Origin: Sitta carolinensis
Taxonomy: Eukaryota; Chordata; Aves; Passeriformes; Sittidae
Length of the DNA stretch: 64,000 nt
Direction: 5' to 3'
Assembly: GCA_032173965.1 (NCBI GenBank)
Contig: JAVUNC010000005.1
Coordinates: 3,678,501-3,742,500 of the forward strand
Each line of letters starts with the position of its first letter. Position 1 is the first letter of the stretch. Of the stretch, positions 22,420-35,559 are shown piece after piece. A model generated the notes under the pieces. That model was not told the origin of the DNA and ran no database searches. It was given only the letters and a program-made list of their open reading frames with translations. The position numbers and the translations under genes are program-made.

Positions 22420-24184
22420 TTTGTGTCTTCCTTGTCTCCATTCTGTATTGGTTTTTGATACATTTAAATTGGTGCAGTGTTTGTATGAAGGCAAATTGCT
22501 CTGAGAAGTACGGAACATACTTCTTCAAGTTTAAGAAGCAGGGGAATGAACAAATCTGTAACAAATTTACCTTTCTGACAGCTGTAGTTTTCTCTAGTGG
22601 TCTCCAGGAGGGACCCATCTCTTCCTCCCAGAGTTTTTGAAAGACTTGAGAAATCAGCAGGGAAGGCAGGTGAAATATCCTCCAACCTTAGTTTGAAAGC
22701 AAGCTGAAGCTTATGTTTTACATATATTCCATTCAGAAAAAAAGCTTTATATTTATTCCTGTGAATTATTTGTGGAATAGCTTCACAGAATTTGTTTCCA
22801 CAAAATTTCTTTCGACTTTGTTCTTATTTAAGGAGTACATAGCAGAGGAAGCAAATTAATCTGGAAAGTAACTCATCTTTCTGAACATTTGGAGGAAATG
22901 TAGGAACAAAACTATTCAGATAGATTTTATTGTTTTAAATGATGGGTGAATGCAAAAGAGGTAAAGTTGGTCAAGTTAATTAACATTTAGTCAAAACAAA
23001 AAAGAAGACATAATAGGAGTTTTAGAAATTACTTGAGATTGAGATAAAGGAATAAGTGATTAATTGGTTATCTCATTAGGGCAATAGAAAGATTCTTAAC
23101 AAGGTCACCATGACTTTGACAGTGACCACAGCTATATTGCTTTTAGGAACTGAAAGGGAGAATGGTGATAAGGAAATTGGATAGGTAATTATGCAAAGGT
23201 CAGGAGGGGGGGTCAGATGATTGCCAAGCTGGTCAAAGGACAAGGCATGTCATCAAAATGGCTGAAATGATGGTTGTCTCTAAGCTCATTGTCCCTTTTC
23301 AAATTGACATCAAAGGAAATGGAAGGCATTGATAATCTCTCTAAGAAGATAATTAAGCAGATGGGCATAAAAATTAAAAAGATAGATAAATAAGCTAATG
23401 AATAATGTACCAGAAAAAGAGATGCAAATGTAAATGTTGAAGTATAGACAAGCTTAATAGCAAAATCTTATGGACTTTGTTAACTTGGAAATTTGAAATA
23501 ATGACAACATGAAGATATTCATTCTTAGTGAAGTAAATTAATTCAGTGGTGGGAAATGACATGGCCTTGGATTTCTGCCTTTTCAGAAAACAGTTTTTCT
23601 TGTGTTCTTTGTGGCAACAGGGAAGGATGTGAAACAAGAGCCAATCTTTCCTCAAAGTGCCCAGTATCCCAGTTTTTGAATTTTCCCCTTGGCTCCATTC
23701 ACATCTTTTCTTCTCCTCACTGCAGCTGAAGGCTTGTGTGGATTTACTGGGAGAACTCCAGCCTTTATCCAGAAGTGGGAGTCTCTTCCCTGTGGTTTAT
23801 GTTTCAAACTGGTCCAGCTGCAGACCTGCACTATCAGAACCTCACCTATTCAGACTGAGGCTGTCTGCTGCTGGCTCACTGCGCTGTTAAAATTCAGCTG
23901 GAGCCAAGAATTTCAGTGTTGACCCCACAGCCTTGCAAGTTTAATTCAGCTTAATTCAGGAGTCCCAAGATGTGCCATAGTACATGGCAATGTAATAAAT
24001 AAAGATGAAGCAATACATCTTCCTTAGAGAGTAGGTGACTTTTCCTCTTTTCACAGGGAAATAACTGTTTCTCAATTAGCATCACTTAAACTGTGATTGC
24101 TTAAAGGGCTGCCATGTAAAGATACCTTATATTACTAAAATTATTCCCATTTCTATTAAAAATTAATATAATTCCTGTCTAAGG
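22420..24184. other. non-coding stretch, no gene seen
   Basis: Unique AT-rich DNA. A good acceptor (acatcttttcttctcctcactgcag, near 23723) is followed by a GC-richer 200-bp segment, but no donor was found downstream, so no exon is called. Confidence 0.35.
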
Positions 24185-24213
24185 TATAAAATCTTTGATA
24201 TAAAGATTTTATA
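24185..24213. repeat. perfect 12-bp inverted repeat, 5-nt loop
   Basis: tataaaatcttt and aaagattttata are exact reverse complements separated by gatat. AT-rich hairpin or cruciform; no known element assigned. Confidence 0.9.
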
Positions 24214-24358
24214 TTGTACTCAAGCCTTATTTGTGAAGGGAGCATTTTATCACTTTATCATTATGATATAGAGGGTACACAGGGGGATAAAACAAATGAA
24301 GCAGAAATAAGTCCTAAATTCGTTTAGTTTCTTTGTTTCAGATTGACTGAAATGGCTT

Positions 24359-24363
<5 letters not shown>

Positions 24364-24408
<45 letters not shown>
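24364..24408. repeat. poly-A tract, 45 bp
   Basis: Uninterrupted. No retroposon body is visible immediately upstream. Confidence 0.95.
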
Positions 24409-24410
<2 letters not shown>

Positions 24411-24414
24411 TATT

Positions 24415-27400
24415 ACCAGAATATGCAGAATACGCAGAATTTTTCACTGGAAGTTCACAGCAGTTGTTTTGATGAAAAACCAATGACCAGCTGGGTAGGA
24501 CACCCAGAATATCTGCATTTGGTCTGGATACACAGAGCAGGGAGTTGAAGATAAATTTTCTGTGACTGCTAATGTTTCCTGTACACCAGGCAACTGGAGA
24601 GGGAAAATCTTTATTTTAAATTCCATCCTTTCCTAAGATCAGGCACACATTTGCATGGAAATTTTAATTTTCCTTTAAGTGACACTTGCAAATGAAAAAT
24701 CCATCTTTCCTAGTTTTGATGATGACATGAATTTCAGAGAACTTTAACACTTTTGCAGAAAACCAGAATCTCCTGCACTTGTATTTCTGATTTGAAAATG
24801 TACCTTTCCATTTTCAGTCTGCAGATGCTTGTGCAGTGTTGTACATAGTCTTCCTCATTGTATATTTTAGGAATATTTACAGTTTTGGTGCTTACTACAA
24901 TGCAGAATCTTAAATCTTATTGAATTCTACAACAGGAACCTCAGGTTTGGTTATGGAATATTAAAAACCAGAGCAGAATCTGGCCCATTGATTTATTTGC
25001 TTCGGGGTACAGAAAAGGAGAGGATTCTTTTGTGTTTACATATTTTACAAAATTTAAATCAATCACAACACAAATCTCCTTAGTAGAGGACTTTGGGATC
25101 CCACCCAGCTTACCTCAAAATGTTGTATACTGAAATTGGTATTAGAAGATACAACAAGAATGTTGTTTCAATTCCTGATAACTCCTCCTACATTTCATAC
25201 TAATGATTATCAACTAAGAGCAAAATGCAATTGAAGGACGAAATTATTTTTATGCTGTGAGCTTAGAAGAGGAGAAGCTCCCAGCTTATTTCAAGCAAAA
25301 GTATTTTAGCTTTTCTGCATCTAAAAACTGCATCTGGATCTGACACCAAAATTACAGTTTTGTGCCTGGTGAAATTTCTTTCAGATAGGCTTAGAAGTTG
25401 CTGATTCCAGAAACTTTAATGATGACTTGGTTTCCAAGTCTATCCCCTCCCATAGGCTCTTGGTTGGCTCTTCATCTATCCCAGGTGGAGCTCCACAAAT
25501 TCCAGCTGGTCACAGACAGAGAGGGCAACACCCTCCCCATCTCACCATCCTGAAGAGCCTGCATCCTTCCATTCCAACACTCCACCGTGCCTCTGTGATG
25601 CCAATAAAATCATCGCCCTGCAGGTGTGCACACATCTCAGCTCCTCTTGCTTATTCTCCCCATTAGTGAGTTGTAAAACAGAGGGCAAGAGAAGAAGGCA
25701 AGAAACATGATCTTGGTGTACTGAAGAAGAATTATTCTTTTTGTTCCTGCTTGGTGATAGCTGTTATTCAGTGTTTTGGATATATGGTTTTTTTTTTTTT
25801 TTTCCTTTCTATTTAATTATGATGGACAAAACTGGGAGAGACTCACATCAGCAGATCAAATTGTTTACCATCCTGGTCATTATTTCAGTTATTACTTCGG
25901 ATGGTCATTGCTATTTTTTTTCTTCTCTGGAGTCCCCCAGCTGATATCTCCAGAAAATGGGTGCTTAAGCATGATTTTCTGTGACTTTCACCCTCCTTTG
26001 TCCTGCTATTCTCCAATCAGCAGGATGATAGCAGCCACTGGGATCTGCTGCCAAGGTGGCAATTCTCTTGACAGACCTGCTGACTTCACATCTTAGAATT
26101 TTTTCCCTGGTTAGAAGTTCACTCTGATTTAACGAGAGTCTGGCAGGTCTGGATGTTCACCTGTGGGCATTTTGCCCTCTGCAGAGATGAGGAAGCTGAA
26201 GGGGATGTGCACAGTTCTTTCCACTCCACTTAGAAATTCCATGAAGCAACATGATTGGAAAAAACCTTAAAAATCCCAAACTTATTGGAGTGTATCATGA
26301 CTGCTCTAAAATCTAGTGGCATTTGGAGAGGGCAAATAGATAAATCAACAATAAGAAATCAATCAACTGCCCAAAGCTTCCATTTCCATGAAAACCTACT
26401 CTCTCCTCAATGCAAGTGTAACTTCCCATGTGAGAAACCTAAGGAAAGATATTCAATGTGTTACTTCCTTCTCACTGGAGAAAAGCTGACTTTAAAAGCT
26501 CTCCAGTTTTATAGATTTAAAGCTCTATTTATAATGCCAAAGCACTAAGATATTTTTCATGTTTTTAGTGCCATCACATCTTTTAATGCACTGCCTTAAA
26601 CTGCCAAAAATAATGCTCCCAATCAAGACAACTATATTTTATATACAAGCTATGACTTACTTCAAAGTGGTGTTGATCAGATTTCATTTATTTTTTTAGC
26701 ATTAGGAACATTAACATTACCCTCTGGAAATATTTCCCTTTCCATTTGTCCTTGGATAAGATATGTCCTGTATTAGGATAACTTTCTCCTGAAGATAAAT
26801 GTTCCCTGATAAAACAATAGTGTTAACCTGTAACAACTGCAACGTGAAATAAATGCTGTTGTCAAGTAAACTTTAAAGTGGGGAATTAAAATTAGGGAAA
26901 AAAACAAACCAAAAAAACCCAAAAAAACTCAAGAAAGGAGAAGAGAGAAACCCAGGACACATTAAAATACTGCTGTAGTGTTCTTTGCTGTCCCAAAATC
27001 ATTTCTCTTCCTGGCCATCTTGCATGATTGAATAGAGGAGAAGTCACATGAAATGATGTCAAATGACAAAAGGTGTATTAGAATTGCAGTCTTTGTTCTC
27101 AGGAAGAGGGAGGAGAGGTTTAGCTGTTCATACCATAGCATGCAAAAGGACTCAGAATGGATGGAATAGCCTCAAAGTTTCTATGTGTGGACCACGGGAT
27201 GGACTTCAAGTCTGGAAATATTTATGGGTACCTTTGTCTCTCAATTCATATTTTGAAGCATGCTGGATTTAGGGTTCATCAATGGTTGAAATCAGTGGAT
27301 GACTTCCTGCTGATCCAGTGGGGTTTTCAAAACACCCTGACTTTAGATCATGGTCCAGATAAACTCTTCCAAATCTGCTTGTCATGTAAATGCTTCTACT

Positions 27401-27465
27401 GCACAATAAGAGGGCTTTGCCAGGCCATGTCCATTTGCCTCCCTGCAATGCTCCTCCTTTTATGT
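24415..27465. other. non-coding stretch, no gene seen
   Basis: Three kb of mostly unique DNA with a T-run at 25789-25803 and an A/C-rich tract at 26898-26934. Segment 25420-25670 is GC-richer and contains caataaaatcatcgccctgc, but I cannot place it in a family. Confidence 0.35.
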
Positions 27466-27467
27466 TT

Positions 27468-27622
27468 CCATGGAATCACAATTTGGGTTGGAAGGGATCT
27501 TAAAGACCATCCAGTTCCATGCCCTGCCATGGGCAGGGACACCTTCCACTAGCCCAGGTGGCTCAAAGGCCCTTCCAAACTGGACTTGAACGTTTCCGGG
27601 GATGGGGCATCCTCAGCTTTTC
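27468..27622 (-). mobile_element. CR1 LINE 3' fragment
   Basis: Reverse-complement CR1 that is close to the avian consensus: tttgggttggaagggatctt, aaagaccatccagttcc, atgccctgccatgggcaggg, acaccttccactagcccagg, tggacttgaacgtttccggg, gatggggcatcc. It is the least diverged CR1 tail in the window and stops abruptly in the 3' UTR. Confidence 0.95.
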
Positions 27623-27624
27623 TT

Positions 27625-29939
27625 GATTTCTTTCCCATGGCTTTTCTCTGCTTATCTCATACTTATCTTATGTCTTCTGCTATTAAAAGGAAAATAATAT
27701 TATTTGTTCAAATTGTAAGGTAAAATCAGCATAGTTACTTAAGAACTTGGTGTTTTTTTGGAAATGTTCATCATTTTCATGTCCTCTGGAGAAGATGGTC
27801 TTATACCAAAAGTGATAAAGGCAAGAGATGTTCTAAAAATAAGGGAAAAAATGACGCACACAAACAGTTAAAGACAAGGATGACAAAGTACAGTAATTTG
27901 TGATTTAGGGGTTTTTTATATTTTCTTGGGTTTTTTTGTTGTTTGCATGCTTGCTTTACTCCACAAGGAATTGAAAATATCTAAAGCCTGTTTTAATTTC
28001 TTTTTTTTTTCTATTTTTTCTACTAGATATTTTGGACCTTTGCTTATTTCCTTCTGGAAATATTGTCTTGATAATGAACACCAGATTTAAAGGGAGGTGT
28101 TGTTAACCCAATCTTAATCTCATGCTGACATATTCTGCTTGTGATTCTAATTTCTTAGGGTCAGTGTCATGAATGTTTCTAACTCTTCCCTGTTCAGCAT
28201 CAGCTCCATTAACTTTTCCACAGACTGACAAAGGAAGACATATGTCCATTAAATGAAAACAAAAAATAAAGTGCTGACACACAGAGTTCACTTCCCTTTC
28301 AGGCACCCAAATCATGCTTTGATGCAGTAAATGTTGGCATAAATTTTTATAATTTATTTATACGTGTGGACATGTGTAAAAAATACACAGCTGTAGCTTG
28401 TTACCACACAGGTTCTGTATTTCAGGATTAGGTTATATTTTAAGATCATAATGGAACAAAGTCATTGAAGAGATAAAGGAAGACTGCTATCTTGGCTGTG
28501 GGTTTGGTTTCACATTTTGGTGACAAATTTTGGTGTATTTCTCCACATCTTCAATTTTTTCAAAACACTGCCCTTCCTGTCTCTCAGGAATGGTAGAAGA
28601 ATAAAGTTCTTAATGTGCTCCAGTTTGGAGGCAGGGAAGCCTAATATTAGTTCTTACATAACAGGTGCACTTGAAAATCTCTCTATGACTGCATTCAGGG
28701 GGATGCTGGATGTTTTGGGAGAAATATTTGGAACAGCATGAGAAGAGCACACTGGTGTCTGGGGCCAGTCCTAGGATGTACCTTCTCCAACTGCTACTGC
28801 CACCTTATCTTCTATGTATTGGCAACAGCACACAAAATCTTTTGCAGGTATTTTTGATTTTATTTGGTTTTTTACATGTTTTTCTTTTAAAATACACTGT
28901 GCCTGTTGAGAACCAGGTGCTCCATGTGCTTCCTCTCTAAGTTCAGCAGCTAAAACTTGTTTTCTTGATAAAAAAATTGCAATTCAAAGGTAGTCTATGG
29001 GAAAAACAGAGCTGGATCTTTGTATAGACAGAAGCAGTTTGTGTGGCATTCACCTATAAGCAATACCTGTTTGTCTGACCCTTGCTCTCCTTACCCAGAC
29101 ATACATACATTCAGAGTGAGCTGAAGAGGCTTTGGACTCCTATTCTGCTCTGGAAAGTTATCTTTACTTTTCCTTAATCACATCTGCAAAAGCCACTGCT
29201 CTGCTGTTCCTCTGCTGATGAAATTTGATTGGCTTCTCAATAGGTCTTTTGATTAATTTTTCTTCATACCTTCTGACCTCTGCATCTCATGACATAACCC
29301 AAAAAGATCTGACTGGATGCCTTTCTATGCCCTAAACCAGAAGTTTGGTGTGTGTTCTCTTTGTAGTTTCAGAGGAAGGAGGAAGAAAGGGGGATGGAAA
29401 AGAGGTTGGGAGCTTTTATAATTATAAGAGCTTTTGGTAAGGCTTTAGCTAACTATTAAGTAAATATGTTTCTTATTTTAACCTCTGGAGTGCCCCAGGC
29501 CTCACAGGGATAGTTCACATACATGGATTTTTGTGGTAGGATGTAGGTCATGCTATTGCACTGATTAGCATGGACTCTGCCTTTCAAGATACGCCTCTGG
29601 GTGGGATGTTCTTCCAAGGAGTAACTGGATTAGTCACTAGGTCAAAGACTAAGTGCTCGGTCTTCGTGGCCTAGAAATTCAATACCTTGTCCAAAGCTGG
29701 AGCCATTGAGCCTAACAAATGAACTCTCTCTGAGACCTTGCCCAGCATCTATCTACCTGTTCTGTGTTTGAGCAAGAGGTAAATTACTTCTATGCACATG
29801 TCTTAGGGCAGAGCTCTTAGACAAGGCTGCTACCAGGCCACATGTCAAATCCTAAATTTTGTCTCAGTGTTCACTGAATTTTCTGATATAATTTATAAGC
29901 TAAGAAATTTCAAATCCACTAAAAACTGTGAGACAGATT
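27625..29939. other. non-coding stretch, no gene seen
   Basis: Unique AT-rich DNA with short T-runs near 27930 and 28000. Plus-strand frames at 28517-28741 and 28710-28940 overlap out of phase and have no splice support. Confidence 0.35.
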
Positions 29940-29966
29940 AAAAAAAAAAAAAAAAAAAAAAAAAAA
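29940..29966. repeat. poly-A tract, 27 bp
   Basis: Uninterrupted A run, seen directly. Confidence 0.95.
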
Positions 29967-30633
29967 TTCCAGTTCCAGACAGAGATCTTAATACAATTCT
30001 GGCTATACATTTTACACTGTGTTTAGTGTTAAGGACATCTGCAAATGAGTACACACATGCACACATTGCACTAAGCTTCTTTTTCTCTTTCCCTACTTTC
30101 ACAGTTAAGGGTTTTCTTCTCAGTCCCCTCACCCCCTTTTAATGTCTTTTAAGAGAAAGATGCAGTCAGCAAAAACCAGCATTCTGTGGCTAATGTGAAT
30201 CAAGAAGGATGTGTCATGTATAATGAGACACGAATAGCTAAGGAGATTGCACAGGCTGTATCACAGACACATGGAATTGGATGGTGAATCCTGCTTTATA
30301 TAGGTCAGACACTTGCTAAAACATATGATCATATCCCTGTTTCCAGGCTAAATGTGGGAGTGGACATTTTATATCATCCTTATTCATGATAACATTGTGG
30401 TTTATATTCTCTCTCTTTTTTATTTGCTCCCCCATGCATTTGTAGACCACTGTACTCATTTCCAGACTTATGCTCCCTTAAGCTTTGCTCTTCTATTTAA
30501 AATTAATTTTTTTGTAGCTGCATAATCAGCCTTATGTATAATATTCCAGACAAAGACTGAGGTGTGCTTGTGAACAGCATGGTCTTCCTTTGTGAGAAGC
30601 AACTGATGTGACATCTTAAAATTCCTGATTACA

Positions 30634-30661
30634 TTTTTTTTTTTTTTTTTTTTTTTTTTTT
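30634..30661. repeat. poly-T tract, 28 bp
   Basis: Uninterrupted T run about 670 bp after the 27-bp poly-A. No element was recognised between them. Confidence 0.95.
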
Positions 30662-30664
30662 GCC

Positions 30665-31360
30665 TATCCAAATCACTTTATTGGCTTATTTCTATTCTAT
30701 TTTGGAAAGATTTAATTCTCATTTGATATCTAGTGTAGGTAAGTGAGTTCTAGGCTCTCTATCAATCCAAATGTCAGGAACAGGCATCTCATCTCTGAAA
30801 ATTTAGCATTTTCAGACGGAATTAAATATCTTTGTGATTCTCTCATTTAAACTCAACACCAAACATGACCTAAGTTAGAATGGAAGAGCTCGTTGGAGAG
30901 AGTCCTCAGTCAGCTTGGTCACCCACATCTCTCTCAATACCATTTCATAGGAAAAAATTGTTCATGTGTCCCCACACGTGAAACAGAAACATTGCAGTGT
31001 TGTGGTGAGAATTCAGTGCAGTGCCAGTAACACTGCCATCTAATTCACACTGATATCACCTACAGCTCCATGAGCTGTAGTCAAAGAGTTTTACTTCCCT
31101 GCACTGGATGCCTCCATCTCACAGAGTGGCCAATGCAACCCAGGTCCCACAATTAGGTCCATACAGTCTGTGCAATATTACATGCAAAGTTTGGCACAAG
31201 CAAAAAATGAGCAATGCAAACCCCTGCTTGTGACTGAGGTAATGATTACAGGTGTCCTTACAGCACGGATATTTCTGAAACAGGATTATCAGCCCAAAGC
31301 GTAGCTGTTTGTGGGGAGATTTTTGGAATTTTTTTCCAGCACTGAGGGTCCTTTGCTCCC
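30665..31360. other. non-coding stretch, no gene seen
   Basis: Unique-looking DNA between the poly-T and the next CR1; only chance frames. Confidence 0.35.
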
Positions 31361-31364
31361 CCAT

Positions 31365-31780
31365 ATCTCATGAGGAGCAGATAAGGGAGCTGCAGTCATT
31401 TAGCCAGGAGAAAAGGAGGCTGAGAGGAAATATTATTATGTTCAACAACTCCCTGAAAGGAGGCTGTAGTGAAGTGCAGGTCAGTCTCTTCTCCCATGTG
31501 ATAAATGAAAAGATGAAAGTAAAAGACCTCGAGTTGCATCAGATGAGGTTTAGATTGGATATTAGGAAAAAAATTCTTCATGGAAAGGGTTGTAAAACAT
31601 TGGAATGGGCTGCCCCAGTACTAGAGTCATCACCCCTGGAAATGTTCAACAAACCTGGTTATGTCCCTTGAGGACATGGTTCAGAGGCAAACTTGGTGGT
31701 GCTCCTGAGCTGACAGCTGGACTTGATAATCTTGAAGGTCTTTTCCAACTTTAATGATTCCATATTTCTGCAATTCTACC
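31365..31780 (+). mobile_element. CR1 LINE 3' fragment with ORF2 C-terminus remnant
   Basis: Plus-sense: tgaggagcagataagggagc, ttagccaggagaaaaggagg, aactccctgaaaggaggctg, gatgaggtttagattggata, ttaggaaaaaaattcttcat, ggacttgataatcttgaagg, tcttttccaactttaatgat. A 120-codon frame across it keeps RFRLDIRKK of the CR1 C-terminus before frameshift damage. Confidence 0.92.
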
Positions 31781-31784
31781 ACTG

Positions 31785-32828
31785 CCCAGGGTGGTTGTCC
31801 CATTGTGTCCCATGAAAATAGTGTAAATACAATGTAGTGACTGCCCCTCACTATGGCTGGGTAGTGCTCACTGATTAAACTGAATGAACAACTCTCCCTG
31901 TGCCACAGAGGTGCTTCAGGAAATCAGTCACCTGTCCTGAAAGAGGAGACAGTTTATCACTGGGGCCGACTGAGAGTTTTATTCTGGCCCCTCTCCCCAC
32001 ATTCCCATACCCCTTTAGTGGCTGGCACAGTGCAATCTGAAAACAGGTAAATCAGTGATAGGTGATGTGGAATGATACATCAGTTTTAGAGTCACCTGTC
32101 AAAAACAGATGGTGAAGAAAACATTTCTTGTCCTGCTTGTTGCTTATGTATCGCATATCTTAATGCAATGGTTTGCATTAATATGGATTTAATAGAGTTA
32201 AAACAACAAAATTCAATTTAACCCTACATAATGAATTAAATTATTGCACCTGAATTAATATTGTCTTTCTTATATTATTACAACCTTTTATGTACATAAG
32301 AAGTCAGTATGAAAAGTGGGATTTGAGAACTTGACCTTTTACAGCAGATCAATGCTCGAGGCTTGAACATTCATATTAACACTGTGTGCTCCTTAAATCT
32401 AAAAATAACTCTTTTTCCATAGAGCTACTAACCCCTTCTTATTTCTTAGAATTTAATTTCTCCCTCTCCTGTCACCACGAGGCCGCCCACCTCTTTCTAT
32501 CTGTACTCCTGTCTACAAATGCTGATGCCAAACACAATTGATTTCCTCACTCCTTTAGTAAGAACACACATTTTCATTCCCACATAATCTGAATTTGCTA
32601 TGTATACACATTATTATGAATCGTTTACACAGAAATAAAGACAGGCAAATATTGTCACCTTAATCTTCCTTTAAACAAAAGTGAGGAGGAGGGGGTATCT
32701 GCATGTGTGACAAATTTGAATTTTCCCAAAGGCTGAAGAAACTCTCAAAAATACTAAATTAAATTTCCTTTGCTCTTCAGGTTTTCACTCTTTCTGTTCA
32801 AAACCAAAGTTAGTTGTGATAATTATCA
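31785..32828. other. non-coding stretch, no gene seen
   Basis: AT-rich unique-looking DNA with several tataatgaattaaatta-type stretches near 32200-32280. Nothing else is supported. Confidence 0.35.
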
Positions 32829-32830
32829 AT

Positions 32831-33211
32831 TGCTCAGCACAGAGAAGAGAAGGCTCTGAGGAAACCTTATTGCAACCTCTCACTATCCAAAAGGGGTTTA
32901 TGAGAGAGAATTTTACAGAGAATTCTGGTGACAGGGGAAGGGGCAATGGTTTTAAAACTGAAAGAGGGTAGCTTTAGATCCAGCAAAGGGAAGAAAACCT
33001 TTGTAAGGAGAATTGGAAGAAACAGGTTGCCCAAAGGAGCTCCAGCTGTCCTATCCCTGGAAGTGTCCAAGGCCAGGTTGGACAGGGAACAGAAACCCAG
33101 GACAGTGAAGTTGTCACTGCCAATGGCAGGAGGGCTGGAATTGGATGATCTTCCAGGTCTCTTCCAACCCAGACTGTTCTGTGATTCTAGTAGTCTATGA
33201 TTCTGTGATTT
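32831..33211 (+). mobile_element. CR1 LINE 3' fragment
   Basis: Plus-sense: agagaagagaaggctctgag, gacaggggaaggggcaatgg, ggaagaaacaggttgcccaa, tccctggaagtgtccaaggc, caggttggacaggg, attggatgatcttccaggtc, then gattctagtagtctatgatt ctgtgatt. The tail repeats the gattctR unit several times. Same subfamily style as the copy at 22041. Confidence 0.92.
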
Positions 33212-33214
33212 GAG

Positions 33215-34955
33215 GCTTCTCTGATTCATTTTTTCCATAACTCTCTCTCTTTCAACAACTATAAGATAATTGAAAAGTGACCTTTGGTGTGGGTTTACTT
33301 TGTTAGTTTGTAAATAAGTTAACACTATTTTTCTTTCTTCCTTATTATTTCTTTTTATATTTATTATTCCTCTATTTCTCTCATTTAAAGTCCATTTTTT
33401 TTTCTCTAGCTCTATATAAAATGATCTATATTAATTCCATGTGCTTTGATACTGGTACTGGATGCAGTTTTCCTTAAAAAACCTGATTTCATTACAATCA
33501 CTGGAAAAGCAACTATTTCTCCAAGAACTTTTATTTCTGTGAAATAATTCTTAATTTAAGCTAGAAGTAGTTTGTAACAGTTGAAAATGTGAAGCGGTTC
33601 AGTGGACAGTTTGACTTCTCAATAGGAAACTGTTCTCTTAAAGTGTAAAGGCCAAGATTATAAATCCCTTTTTGATAAAGAAATAAATTTCAATTTTAAT
33701 CTTGAGCTGTAAGCAGATACAAAATGGTTCTTGCAAATACATCAAGCAAGTTCACTGCTAAAATGGTATATTATTTTCAGGCATGTATATTTTCAATTTT
33801 ACACAAGGACGAAGAAAAAATATTACCCATCTGATGGAGATGCTTGGTGTTTACAGCCTAACAAAGACATTGCAAACTTTGCTTATGTCTTTATTTCCTG
33901 TTTAGCACTTCAACCAAAACTGGTATCCATTGTCCTTACAGGGAGGCCACAACTGCATGTTCTGAGTCATAGCAACACTTTCCACCTTCAAAGCAGTTTG
34001 TGCACAATCTGAGTGACAGTCTTGTGAAGCAAAGCAGCACAATAATTCCAGAGTTAAAATGGCTTAACTGAGGAAAAGAGATTTGAATATTGTTGCACAA
34101 GCACAGGTATTTGCAAAGACATGTCAACCTATCTATTTTGGACCATTTCCTCAAACTGGGAGGAATCACACTCTGGAGCCGCCTGTCTTGTGACCCAAGT
34201 GACTCTTTACCAGGGCTGGGATTATGTTGTCATTAATAAGATCTGTTACAGATGGCAAAAGTTGCTTTAAATAGGAAGGATTTATGTTAAAACATGGTAA
34301 GCATATTACATGTTTCAGAGCAAACCAGTACTCAAGAGAAAGGAAGACTGTCAAAAGGAGTTCAGTACAGCATGAACATTCACAGAGAATTAATTAATTA
34401 ATTTGCTAAATTTATTCTGTTAGGCAGGGTAGGGGAAGAAAGCTTCATCCTTTCCTTGGAAAAATAAAAAAAATGCCAAATTGTCATCGAACTTTCCCTT
34501 TCAAGAGCATTCTTGAATGAGTTCAACTTTCATTCACTGTTCAGCTTTGAAGGTTTGGGATCATGAATGATTCTGAAACCCTCTGGGACAGGTTCAGCAA
34601 TGCTGATCTGAACCAAGCAATAAGTGCAGAGTGGTGTCCTGTGAGCCACCCCCAGACATTACACAGCAGGAAGGTGACTCAGACCTTCAGAAATGTCCTC
34701 ATTCACCAAAGCAGTGGGTATGCTGCCCTGTTTGCTGTGTACTTTAGGGTTATGTGGAAAGTGAAAAATCTAGTAACTCTGTTTTTAACTGAAATACTTA
34801 TTTTCTTATGAAACCCTCATGATATTCTGCAATCTACACTCTACTGTAATAGTTCTACACCCCCCTGCAGAGCAATCCATAAAAGCATAATGGCTTGATC
34901 ATGCTCCAATTCATAATCAATGGAATCACCTGCTTGGATAGTTGCACTAAAAGAA
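33215..34955. other. non-coding stretch, no gene seen
   Basis: AT-rich unique DNA. Contains ttaattaattaattt (34389-34403). Frames at 33731-34012 and 34563-34811 have no splice support. Confidence 0.35.
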
Positions 34956-34959
34956 TCAT

Positions 34960-35167
34960 GAGCATCAAGTCAAGGGAGGTGGCTCCCCAACCTCTACTCC
35001 TTTCTTGTGAGACCCCACCTCAAATTCTGTGTCCAGCTCTGGGCTCCCAACACAAGAAACCTTTTGGCACAAGTCTGGAGGAGAGCCACTAAGTTTATCA
35101 CAAGGCTGGAGCACTTCTCCTCTGAAGACAGGCCAAGAGAGTTGGGGTTGTTCAGAAATAGAAAATG
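34960..35167 (+). mobile_element. CR1 LINE ORF2 fragment
   Basis: Plus-sense ORF2 segment upstream of the usual 3' tail: tgtgagaccccacctcaaat, tctgtgtccagctctgggct, ctggaggagagccactaagt, ggctggagcacttctcctct, gaagacaggccaagagagtt, ggggttgttcag. It lacks the 3' end, so it is either 3'-truncated or was interrupted after insertion. Confidence 0.9.
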
Positions 35168-35169
35168 GA

Positions 35170-35555
35170 ACTGTTTTTTCACAAGTACATAAAAAGACCC
35201 ACGTCTGCCTTTAGGTTTTCTGAAAATTCACAGTCCAAATCCTTATCCCAAATCAATGATAGAAATCTGAATTCAAGCAGAATTTGAACTCAAGCTCATC
35301 ACACTGCAAGTCAGTGAGAAGGTGCTGGTGTCTTTTTGAGGTCCTATATGAGCTCTTTCATACAGCCATTACTCTGCTGAAAATATACTATGTACACTCA
35401 GGCACAGAAGGTTTCATCATTCTCAGGGAATACAAAACTATTCACAATACAATAAAATATTTTTTTTTTTTTCATCATTTTTCTGGGCAATGATGAAATG
35501 GCCAATGGCCACACAGAAGGTGTGGTGTGGTGTAATAAAGAGCCTGCAGCTGGGT
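35170..35555. other. non-coding stretch, no gene seen
   Basis: Contains a T-run at 35460-35472 and a gtgtggtgtggtgta stretch near 35519. No element recognised. Confidence 0.35.
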
Positions 35556-35559
35556 AGTG

